Of a stretch of DNA of 15,657 bases, positions 1 through 6,500 are shown piece by piece. Below the pieces are notes generated by a model. It made no database searches, had not been told where the DNA came from, and worked only from the letters and a program-made list of their open reading frames with translations. Every line of letters starts with the position of its first letter. The first letter of the stretch is position 1. Source of the DNA: an uncultured Loktanella sp. (GTDB lineage: Bacteria; Pseudomonadota; Alphaproteobacteria; Rhodobacterales; Rhodobacteraceae); NCBI GenBank assembly GCA_913061335.1, contig CAJXTP010000046.1:1-15657 (forward strand). The letters are read 5' to 3'. The position numbers were made by a program, and so were the translations under genes.

Positions 1-7
1 GTAACAT
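1..7 (-). CDS. Start of an unidentified gene, cut by the window edge
   Basis: On the minus strand an ATG (bases 7 to 5) is preceded by a strong Shine-Dalgarno sequence, GGAGG (bases 19 to 15), seven bases upstream. Only the first two codons (Met-Leu) lie in the window, so nothing can be said about the product. It follows mutT on the same strand at about 50 bases and may be the next gene of the run. A CtrA-like motif lies about 40 bases upstream. Confidence 0.5.
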
Positions 8-45
8 GAGTGGCCCTCCAGCTGAAATAAATACAAACAGAAGAC

Positions 46-62
46 GGTTAAGGACGCGTTAA
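46..62 (-). promoter_or_regulatory. Candidate CtrA-binding site
   Basis: Read on the minus strand the bases are TTAA, seven bases (CGCGTCC), then TTAACC. This matches the alphaproteobacterial CtrA consensus TTAA-N7-TTAAC. The site covers the mutT stop codon and lies about 40 bases before the start of the next minus-strand gene. TATTTA (33 to 28) or TATTTC (29 to 24) could serve as a -10 element, although the latter would place the transcript start very near the ribosome-binding site. Binding is inferred from the motif only. Confidence 0.4.
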
Positions 63-457
63 AGCCAGTCCCGCAGAATTGGGACTAAAGGTATATCAGC
101 TGCTGGCATCGGATAGTTTTTCAGGTCCCGTGCATGCACCCATTTCAGGGCTTGGTTTTCGCGACTTTGCGGTGTGCCTTCCCATTTGCGACACGCAAAA
201 AGTGGCATCAGCAGGTGAAAGTCATCATAACTGTGGCTGGCAAATGTCAGAGGCGCGAGGCAGCTTTCCCATGTGTTGATGCCTAATTCTTCTTCAAGCT
301 CGCGGATTAATGCGATTTCGGGTGTTTCACCGGCTTCAACTTTACCGCCGGGGAATTCCCACAGGCCCGCCATGGATTTGCCCTCGGGGCGTTGCCCCAA
401 AAGGACCCGTCCGTCGACGTCGATCAGGGCGACGGCAGAAACGAGGACGGTTTTCAT
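59..457 (-). CDS. mutT: MutT-like Nudix hydrolase (8-oxo-dGTP diphosphatase)
   Basis: A 132-residue Nudix enzyme that probably hydrolyses 8-oxo-dGTP to the monophosphate, keeping oxidised guanine out of DNA. The complete Nudix box G-x5-E-x7-REL-x-EE-x-GI is present at about residues 37-59, after the WEFPGGK strand typical of MutT. Length matches the family (about 130). The frame is open for 18 more codons upstream, but the ATG at 457 is preferred because it gives the family-typical N-terminus MKTVLVSAVALI and overlaps the argJ stop as ATGA, which indicates translational coupling. It is the third gene of the isomerase-argJ-mutT run. A thiamine-phosphate-synthase-fused MutT is excluded by the short length. 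The exact nucleotide substrate cannot be read from sequence. Confidence 0.92.
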   Translation of the reverse strand: MKTVLVSAVALIDVDGRVLLGQRPEGKSMAGLWEFPGGKVEAGETPEIALIRELEEELGINTWESCLAPLTFASHSYDDFHLLMPLFACRKWEGTPQSRENQALKWVHARDLKNYPMPAADIPLVPILRDWL

Positions 458-1668
458 GACCGATAGTCCGCGTTGATCGTGATGTAGCCGTGGGTTAGAT
501 CGCAGGTCCATGCGGTGGCAGTGCCTTGGTCAAGCCCAAGGTCAACGTTGATCGTGATGTCTTGGTTTTTCATGTAATCGGCACCTGCGTCTTCGGTGTA
601 GGTTTCAGCAACCCAGCCGTTTTCGGCCACAAGGATATCGCCAAACCGAATTGATAGCAGGTCACGGTCAGCGGTGGCGCCGGATTTACCAACGGCCATG
701 ACGACGCGCCCCCAGTTGGGATCTTCGCCTGCGATTGCCGTCTTCACGAGCGGCGAATTTGCTGTGGCCATCGCGACGAGCCGTGCGTCTGCATCGGATG
801 CCGCACCTGTCACGTTGATGGTGACAAACTTGGTCGCCCCTTCGCCGTCGCGCACGACTTGGTGGGCGAGGTCGCGCATTAGGTCGTGCAGGGCGGTTTC
901 GAAGGATTCGTTGCCAGTCACGTCGATACCCGATGCGCCAGTTGCCGCGATCATCAGGCTGTCGGATGTTGATGTGTCGCTGTCGACGGTGATGCAATTG
1001 AAGGTCACTGCATTTTTGCGTGACACCAGTGCCTGCAAATCTGGTTGGTCGATTTTCGCGTCTGTGAAGATGTAGACTAGCATCGTCGCCATGTCGGGCG
1101 CGATCATGCCGGAGCCTTTGGCGATACCTGCGATTTTGATGGGTGCGCCGTTGATCATCACCGTTTTGGTGGACCCTTTGGCGAATGTGTCGGTCGTCAT
1201 GATGGCCTGCGCTGCGTCGCCTAAGCGGTTGTCGCCTTGGGTGTCGTGCAGGTCTTGTAGTTTTGCGATAATTTTGTCGTGCGGCAACGGTTCGCCAATG
1301 ACGCCAGTGGAGGCGGTGAAAATGCGTCCCTCAGCAATGCCGGAAACGTCAGACACGCCTTTGCAAAGTGCTGCGACAGACCCGTCGCCGCGTTTGCCCG
1401 TGAAGGCGTTGGAGTTGCCCGAGTTTACGATGATCGCCGCAGGTCCATTTGATGGCGCGGACAGTTTGCGCTGGCAATCAAGCACGTTGGCGGACCGTGT
1501 GGCGGAGGTGGTGAACACCCCCGCCACGCTTGTGCCGTCAGCTATAATTGCCAGCATAACGTCGAGCCGGTTTGCATATTTCACACCCGCCGCGGCGGCA
1601 GCAAAAGTAACCCCATCAATGACAGGCAGATCGGGGAACGCCGCAGGCGCGAGGGGTGAAATCGTCAT
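454..1668 (-). CDS. argJ: Bifunctional ornithine acetyltransferase / N-acetylglutamate synthase ArgJ
   Basis: A 404-residue enzyme of arginine biosynthesis that moves the acetyl group from N-acetylornithine to glutamate; bifunctional members also use acetyl-CoA. The precursor is known to cut itself into alpha and beta chains just before a threonine that becomes the nucleophile. Here the motif KGSGMIAPDMATML gives the expected cut between Ala194 and Thr195. The substrate-binding VNSGNSNAFTG block (about residues 81-91) and the conserved C-terminus YITINADYRS are present. Length is normal. The start lies three bases after the stop of the prolyl isomerase gene and the end overlaps the mutT start, so the three genes appear to be one transcript. 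Whether it is mono- or bifunctional cannot be decided here. Confidence 0.96.
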   Translation of the reverse strand: MTISPLAPAAFPDLPVIDGVTFAAAAAGVKYANRLDVMLAIIADGTSVAGVFTTSATRSANVLDCQRKLSAPSNGPAAIIVNSGNSNAFTGKRGDGSVAALCKGVSDVSGIAEGRIFTASTGVIGEPLPHDKIIAKLQDLHDTQGDNRLGDAAQAIMTTDTFAKGSTKTVMINGAPIKIAGIAKGSGMIAPDMATMLVYIFTDAKIDQPDLQALVSRKNAVTFNCITVDSDTSTSDSLMIAATGASGIDVTGNESFETALHDLMRDLAHQVVRDGEGATKFVTINVTGAASDADARLVAMATANSPLVKTAIAGEDPNWGRVVMAVGKSGATADRDLLSIRFGDILVAENGWVAETYTEDAGADYMKNQDITINVDLGLDQGTATAWTCDLTHGYITINADYRS

Positions 1669-1671
1669 GGG

Positions 1672-2511
1672 TTAATCCAACAGGTCGAGGTTGCTAAGCA
1701 GGTTTGGATCGAATTCCCCTGCCTCAGGCCGCACAACGGTGACCGCGTCGGTCAATTCGGTCAGACGGGCTTGGATTGCGGTTTCTTGAAGTTCGCCGAA
1801 CAATTCTTGGCGTACTTCTTCCAGCGTTGGGATGTCTTGGTTGCGTGTTTCCAGCAAAGTCACGACGTGCCAGCCGAATTGTGTTTCCACAGGGTCCGAC
1901 ACTTCGCCGACCATCAGCGCCATTGTGGTTTCTTCAAACGCAGGTACCATTTGCCCTGCGCCGAACCAACCAAGATTGCCACCGTTTGGCCCAGTTGGCC
2001 CTGTGGACACGTTGCGCGCCACGTCCGCAAATTCTTCGCCAGCGGTAACGCGGGCCTTGGCTGCGAGCGCTTCTTCCTCGGTTCCTACCAAAAGATGGGA
2101 TGCGTTGTATTCGGTTGCAGGAATTTCATTTGCAAAACGGGCCTCATAGGCGGCTTGAATGGCCTCGTCTGTAGCCGCACCGTTTGTGATGTCGTTGATC
2201 ATTTCACCGGCTAGCAGGCTGCGGCGTTCATTTTGCACCGCATAGTCAACGCGGCTGGGTACGTCGGCCAGTGCGTCGGCCAAAATCTGTTGTTGGATCA
2301 GTTGATCAAGGATGCCGTTAAACAGCACGTCATCGCTGAGCTGCGCGTATTGCTGTGGCAGTTGTGCGCGTGTGATGATCATTTGGCCGAGCGTGATTTC
2401 GGTATCGCCGACGGTCGCGATAACGGTGTCAGCGGTTGCATTTTGAGCCACAGCGGTTGTGGCGGCCAAAGACAGGGCCAAAGCCCCAAAATATGTTGCA
2501 TGTTTCAGCAT
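1672..2511 (-). CDS. Periplasmic parvulin-type peptidyl-prolyl cis-trans isomerase
   Basis: A 279-residue exported folding factor of the SurA/PpiC type, which isomerises prolyl bonds in periplasmic or outer-membrane proteins. The N-terminus is a signal peptide (hydrophobic run at residues 7-22, cleavage likely after AVA). The central part (about 30-130) is a helical chaperone-like region. The parvulin domain spans about 136-222, with the conserved ASHLL, GGNLGWFGAGQMVPAFE and PVxTQFGWHV blocks. The ATG at 2511 is chosen over upstream in-frame codons because it begins the signal peptide and has AAGGGATC as ribosome-binding site. It heads the run with argJ and mutT and is divergent from secA; a role helping proteins exported by Sec fits this position but is inference. 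Only one parvulin domain is present, unlike SurA, which has two. Confidence 0.93.
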   Translation of the reverse strand: MLKHATYFGALALSLAATTAVAQNATADTVIATVGDTEITLGQMIITRAQLPQQYAQLSDDVLFNGILDQLIQQQILADALADVPSRVDYAVQNERRSLLAGEMINDITNGAATDEAIQAAYEARFANEIPATEYNASHLLVGTEEEALAAKARVTAGEEFADVARNVSTGPTGPNGGNLGWFGAGQMVPAFEETTMALMVGEVSDPVETQFGWHVVTLLETRNQDIPTLEEVRQELFGELQETAIQARLTELTDAVTVVRPEAGEFDPNLLSNLDLLD

Positions 2512-2548
2512 AAAACGATCCCTTGATGCTCCGCGATGGGTCACGGCG

Positions 2549-2577
2549 TTGACAGTGTATAGGTCGCCCCTTACATC
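2549..2577 (+). promoter_or_regulatory. Candidate secA promoter
   Basis: A perfect -35 hexamer TTGACA is at 2549-2554. The -10 match is weak: TACATC at 2572-2577 with 17-base spacing, or TTACAT with 16. Many alphaproteobacterial promoters have good -35 and poor -10 elements. The predicted transcript start is about 110 bases before the secA ATG. Confidence 0.35.
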
Positions 2578-2585
2578 CAAGACAA
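2556..2585 (-). promoter_or_regulatory. Candidate promoter of the isomerase-argJ-mutT run
   Basis: On the minus strand TTGTCT (2585 to 2580) is followed after 18 bases by TATACA (2561 to 2556), placing a start about 38 bases before the isomerase ATG. It overlaps the -35 region of the candidate secA promoter on the other strand, so the two could compete. Confidence 0.4.
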
Positions 2586-2694
2586 GCCTTAGAGGGGGCG
2601 GGCTTGGCCCTTTGTAGGTGGCCCGAACGTGGCCCACAAGCAGCCTCCTCTGAAATAGATGTAAGCAGTGCGTGATGACGCCGTCGGAGAGAAT

Positions 2695-5409
2695 ATGCTG
2701 GGTTTAGGAACGATTGCTAAGAAGGTGTTTGGCACTGCCAACGACCGTAAAGTTAAAGCCACCCGTGGCGTTGTTGCCAAGATAAATGCGCTGGAGCCCG
2801 AATTTGCGGCGCTAAGTGATGAAGATATTCTTGCGAAGACAACAGAGTACAAAGACCGTGTTGCGGGCGGTGAAACGCTTGATGCGATTTTGCCTGAAGC
2901 GTTTGCGAACTGCCGCGAGGCTGCCAAGCGTGCCTTGGGGTTGCGTGCCTTTGACACACAGCTGATCGGTGGCATGTTCCTGCATGAAGGCAATATTTCC
3001 GAGATGAAGACAGGCGAGGGCAAGACCCTTGTTGCGACGTTCCCTGCGTATCTGAATGCCTTGACGGGCAAGGGCGTGCACATTGTGACGGTGAACGATT
3101 ACCTTGCTGGTCGTGACGCTGAATGGATGGCCAAGGTGTATACCGCGCTTGGCATGACCACGGGTGTTGTGGTTCCTAACCAGCCAGAGGCGGAAAAGCA
3201 TGCCGCATATAGATGCGACGTGACTTACGCGACCAACAACGAGCTTGGGTTTGATTATCTGCGCGACAACATGAAGTCCGAGCTGTCGCAGATCAATCAG
3301 CGCCCGCATTTCTTTGCGATTGTGGATGAGGTCGACAGTATTTTGATCGATGAGGCGCGTACCCCCCTGATCATTTCCGGCCCCGCCCAAGACCGCGCCG
3401 AAATGTACCGTCAGATCGACAAGATCGTCCCGGAGTTGACCCCAGAGCATTACACCATTGATGAAAAGGCCAAGCAGGCAACGTTCACTGATGAGGGCAA
3501 TGATTTCCTTGAGGAACGTCTGTTGGGAGTTGGTTTGATCCCCGAAGGTCAGACATTGTATGATCCAGAAAGCAGCACATTGGTGCACCACCTGTCCCAA
3601 GGTTTGCGTGCCCATAAGATGTTTGAGAAAGACAAAGACTATATCGTGGCCAACGGTGAAGTCGTTCTCATTGACGAATTCACTGGCCGCATGATGACGG
3701 GTCGTCGTTTGTCCGATGGTCTGCACCAAGCGATTGAAGCCAAAGAAGGCGTTGATGTGAAGGCCGAGAACGTCACGCTCGCTTCTGTGACGTTCCAGAA
3801 CTATTTCCGCTTGTATGAAAAGCTGGCTGGTATGACGGGTACTGCGTTGACCGAAGCCGAGGAATTCATGGAAATTTACGGTCTTGGTGTGATTGAAATT
3901 CCGACGAACCGCCCGATTGACCGTAAAGACGAGCATGATCAGGTGTACCGCACTGCCCGCGAAAAGTTCGAAGGCGTGGTTAGAGAGATCAAGACGGCCA
4001 ATGAAAAAGGTCAGCCGATTTTGGTTGGCACGACGTCGATTGATAAATCCGAACACCTCGCGCAGTTGTTGACGGCTGAGGGTATCATTCACAACGTACT
4101 GAACGCCCGCCAGCACGAGCAAGAGGCCCAGATTGTGGCTGACGCCGGTAAGTTGAATGCGGTGACGATTGCGACCAACATGGCTGGTCGTGGCACCGAT
4201 ATTCAGCTTGGCGGTAACGTTGAGATGCGCGTCTTGCAGGCGCTTGCCGCTGATCCAGATGCTGATCCAGAGGAAACCCGCACACGTATCAGTGCAGAGG
4301 TTGTCGACGAAAAGGAAAAGGTGATCGCCGCTGGTGGTCTGTTCGTTCTTGCGACGGAACGTCACGAATCGCGCCGCATTGATAACCAGCTGCGTGGTCG
4401 GTCTGGTCGTCAGGGTGATCCGGGTCGCTCGTCGTTTTTCTTGTCATTGGAAGATGACCTCATGCGCATTTTCGGGTCCGAGCGTTTGGACAAAGTGTTG
4501 TCCAGCCTTGGCATGAAAGAAGGCGAAGCTATCATTCACCCTTGGGTCAACAAGTCGTTGGAACGCGCCCAAGCAAAGGTTGAAGGCCGCAACTTTGACA
4601 TCCGTAAGCAGCTGTTGAAATTCGATGACGTTATGAACGAGCAGCGTAAGGTGATCTTTACCCAGCGCCGCGATATCATGGAGGCATCGGACCTGTCCGA
4701 GATCGCAACTGATATGCGCCATCAAGTGATTGATGACCTGATCACGGAGCACATGCCGCCAAAATCCTATGCCGATCAGTGGAACACAGAAGGCCTGTAT
4801 GCCGATGTGATTGCGACGCTTGGTATCGATGCGCCCGTGATGAAGTGGGCCGACGAAGAGGGTGTTGATGACAACGATATCCGCGAACGTCTGGAAGAGG
4901 CATCTGATGCCTATATGGTTGAAAAATCTGAGGCATTCGGCGCCGAAACCATGCGCAACATCGAAAAGCAGGTTTTGTTGCAGTCCATTGACGGCAAGTG
5001 GCGTGAACACCTACTGACGCTGGAACATCTGCGTGCTGTTGTTGGTTTCCGTGGTTACGCACAGCGTGATCCGCTGAATGAATATAAGACCGAGGGCTTT
5101 CAATTGTTTGAACGTCTGCTGGATGGTCTGCGCACTGAAGTGACGCAAAAGCTGGGTCAAATCCGGCCTATGTCAGCTGAAGAGCAGGCGCAATTGGTTG
5201 CACAGATGCAAGCCCAACAAGCTGCCGCTGCAACGGCCCAAGAAGACACCGTTGCACGCGCCACATCGTCCCCTGGTGGGACGGGCGCGACGCCGCGTGA
5301 TGGGTTTGTCGAGGACGATCCGACGACATGGGGCACCCCAAGCCGGAACGATGCTTGCCCTTGTGGGTCAGGCAAAAAGTTTAAGCATTGCCATGGAAGA
5401 CTGGCGTAA
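2695..5409 (+). CDS. secA: Preprotein translocase ATPase SecA
   Basis: A 904-residue motor that binds preproteins and pushes them through SecYEG by ATP hydrolysis at the inner membrane. Walker A (MKTGEGKT) is at 104-111, and the DEAD-type Walker B (VDEVDSILID) has its acidic pair at Asp211/Glu212. The second helicase motif region contains TNMAGRGTDIQLGG and QLRGRSGRQGDPG. The C-terminal zinc site C-x-C-x8-C-H uses Cys888, Cys890, Cys899 and His900 and normally binds SecB and phospholipid. A Gln/Ala-rich linker precedes it. Length is typical for the family. The ATG at 2695 is chosen over the GTG at 2668 because the N-terminus MLGLGTIAKKVFG is standard and GGAG lies five to six bases upstream. 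The downstream genes encode exported proteins, but the hairpin after secA may separate their transcription. Confidence 0.98.
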   Translation: MLGLGTIAKKVFGTANDRKVKATRGVVAKINALEPEFAALSDEDILAKTTEYKDRVAGGETLDAILPEAFANCREAAKRALGLRAFDTQLIGGMFLHEGNISEMKTGEGKTLVATFPAYLNALTGKGVHIVTVNDYLAGRDAEWMAKVYTALGMTTGVVVPNQPEAEKHAAYRCDVTYATNNELGFDYLRDNMKSELSQINQRPHFFAIVDEVDSILIDEARTPLIISGPAQDRAEMYRQIDKIVPELTPEHYTIDEKAKQATFTDEGNDFLEERLLGVGLIPEGQTLYDPESSTLVHHLSQGLRAHKMFEKDKDYIVANGEVVLIDEFTGRMMTGRRLSDGLHQAIEAKEGVDVKAENVTLASVTFQNYFRLYEKLAGMTGTALTEAEEFMEIYGLGVIEIPTNRPIDRKDEHDQVYRTAREKFEGVVREIKTANEKGQPILVGTTSIDKSEHLAQLLTAEGIIHNVLNARQHEQEAQIVADAGKLNAVTIATNMAGRGTDIQLGGNVEMRVLQALAADPDADPEETRTRISAEVVDEKEKVIAAGGLFVLATERHESRRIDNQLRGRSGRQGDPGRSSFFLSLEDDLMRIFGSERLDKVLSSLGMKEGEAIIHPWVNKSLERAQAKVEGRNFDIRKQLLKFDDVMNEQRKVIFTQRRDIMEASDLSEIATDMRHQVIDDLITEHMPPKSYADQWNTEGLYADVIATLGIDAPVMKWADEEGVDDNDIRERLEEASDAYMVEKSEAFGAETMRNIEKQVLLQSIDGKWREHLLTLEHLRAVVGFRGYAQRDPLNEYKTEGFQLFERLLDGLRTEVTQKLGQIRPMSAEEQAQLVAQMQAQQAAAATAQEDTVARATSSPGGTGATPRDGFVEDDPTTWGTPSRNDACPCGSGKKFKHCHGRLA

Positions 5410-5437
5410 AGTTGCCACAATCCGGTCACGCTAAAAC

Positions 5438-5468
5438 CTTGGGGTGGTCCTTATAGGGCCATCCTAAG
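5438..5468 (+). terminator. Strong hairpin after secA, possible terminator or attenuator
   Basis: CTTGGGGTGGTCC (5438-5450) can pair over 13 positions, three of them G-T, with GGGCCATCCTAAG (5456-5468) around a TTATA loop. The bases that follow (TTGACAATCTGTTT) are only partly T-rich, so it is a weaker intrinsic terminator than the one after dnaK. It could reduce rather than stop read-through into the next gene. Confidence 0.5.
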
Positions 5469-5510
5469 TTGACAATCTGTTTCCAAACCAATGGGTGAAG
5501 GAGGCACGAT

Positions 5511-6500
5511 ATGTCCCGCAAAAAGAAGTTTATTACCGCCGCGAGCACGTTTGCTGTGGCGCTTGGGGTCGGCTTTGTCATGCAATACGGTGACGCGGTT
5601 GCGTCGCGGTTGCAGCCAGCTGATGGACTTGCGTCGACAGCAATCACGCCTGCTGATATCGTGATGCCACTAGCGGCGAGCCTTGCGCCGTCCCTTGTTA
5701 TGCCCCAGGCAACGCCGCCCTTGAATATTCCGGTGCCAGTGTTGCTTGCCGCGTTGAATTCAGTTGATGAGAACCTGTTCATTCCTGAAATCGCAGCACC
5801 ATCCGTCGTGCCAGAGCAGAGCTGTGATGTAGCAATGGGCGCAACTGTTTTGCCGCTTGCAATGGTTGCATTGTCAGTGACCGCGCCGTGCGAACTGAAC
5901 GCCGCTATAACAATTCACCATCAGGGATTGATGTTTACGATCCTGACTGACGCTGCTGGAACGACCGACATTTTGATGCCAGCGATGGCAGAAGACGCAT
6001 TCTTTATCGCCGCATTTGAAAGCGGTGACGGCGCTGTGACATCTGTTGTTGTACCGGAATTGGCGAACTTTGATCGTGCTGCGTTGCAGTGGCAGGGCGT
6101 GAATGCGGTGCAACTGCATGCGCTGGAATTTGGTGCCGACTATGAAACAGACGGCCACGTTTGGTCTGCTGCTGCGGGAGAATTGGACTTTGTAACCCCG
6201 TCGCAAGCGGGCTTTTTGGTGCGACTTGGCGACGATACACGTGACACGCCATTGATGGTCGAGGTGTATACATTTCCAACAGGAACGGTTTCGCGCGACG
6301 GATCGGTTGCGTTAACCGTCGAGGCCGAGGTGACAGCGGAAAACTGCGGACGCGACGTTGCTGCGCAAAGCATTCAGATTGACCGGTCGTCAACACCGAC
6401 AGCCATCGATTTGACCATGACAATGCCCGAATGTGACGCAGTTGGCGAATTTCTAGTATTGAAAAATATGTTCAAGGACCTGACACTCGCCGCGAAATGA
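5511..6500 (+). CDS. Unrecognised membrane-anchored or secreted protein
   Basis: A 329-residue protein I do not recognise by function; similar proteins beside secA in Roseobacter-group genomes may carry loose names such as translocase, which the sequence does not justify. It opens with a basic stretch (MSRKKK) and one hydrophobic segment at about residues 8-25, so it is probably a signal anchor or secreted. A Pro/Ala-rich linker follows (about 45-102), then a Cys-containing globular part with Cys105, Cys127, Cys279 and Cys308, which could form two disulfides outside the cytoplasm. No catalytic motif is visible. The start is well supported: AAGGAGG ends six bases before the ATG. Its stop overlaps the next start as ATGA (6497-6500), so the two products are probably made together. 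Confidence 0.85.
   Translation: MSRKKKFITAASTFAVALGVGFVMQYGDAVASRLQPADGLASTAITPADIVMPLAASLAPSLVMPQATPPLNIPVPVLLAALNSVDENLFIPEIAAPSVVPEQSCDVAMGATVLPLAMVALSVTAPCELNAAITIHHQGLMFTILTDAAGTTDILMPAMAEDAFFIAAFESGDGAVTSVVVPELANFDRAALQWQGVNAVQLHALEFGADYETDGHVWSAAAGELDFVTPSQAGFLVRLGDDTRDTPLMVEVYTFPTGTVSRDGSVALTVEAEVTAENCGRDVAAQSIQIDRSSTPTAIDLTMTMPECDAVGEFLVLKNMFKDLTLAAK

Larger units (their letters stand above)
2512..2694. other. Divergent intergenic region, prolyl isomerase gene / secA
   Basis: These 183 bases separate the minus-strand isomerase gene from secA. They contain overlapping promoter-like elements for both directions (see the two promoter entries). The secA leader would be long, about 110 bases. 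It holds two copies of GTGGCCC (2619-2625 and 2630-2636) and a short inverted repeat, AAGCC at 2584-2588 with GGCTT at 2601-2605. The secA ribosome-binding site GGAG lies at 2686-2689. No convincing leader peptide of the SecM kind was seen. Confidence 0.5.

Noticed and set aside
6..62. Short plus-strand frame of 18 codons from ATG at base 6
   Set aside because: No ribosome-binding site visible and no family resemblance; the minus-strand start at base 7 with GGAGG is better supported.
2812..4365. Long open frame (517 codons) on the minus strand inside secA
   Set aside because: Fully antisense to well-supported secA and with no recognisable protein family; it results from codon bias in the real gene.
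5469..5497. TTGACA at 5469-5474 as a promoter for the gene at 5511
   Set aside because: No acceptable -10 element at 16-18 bases, and the -10 would fall on the ribosome-binding site.
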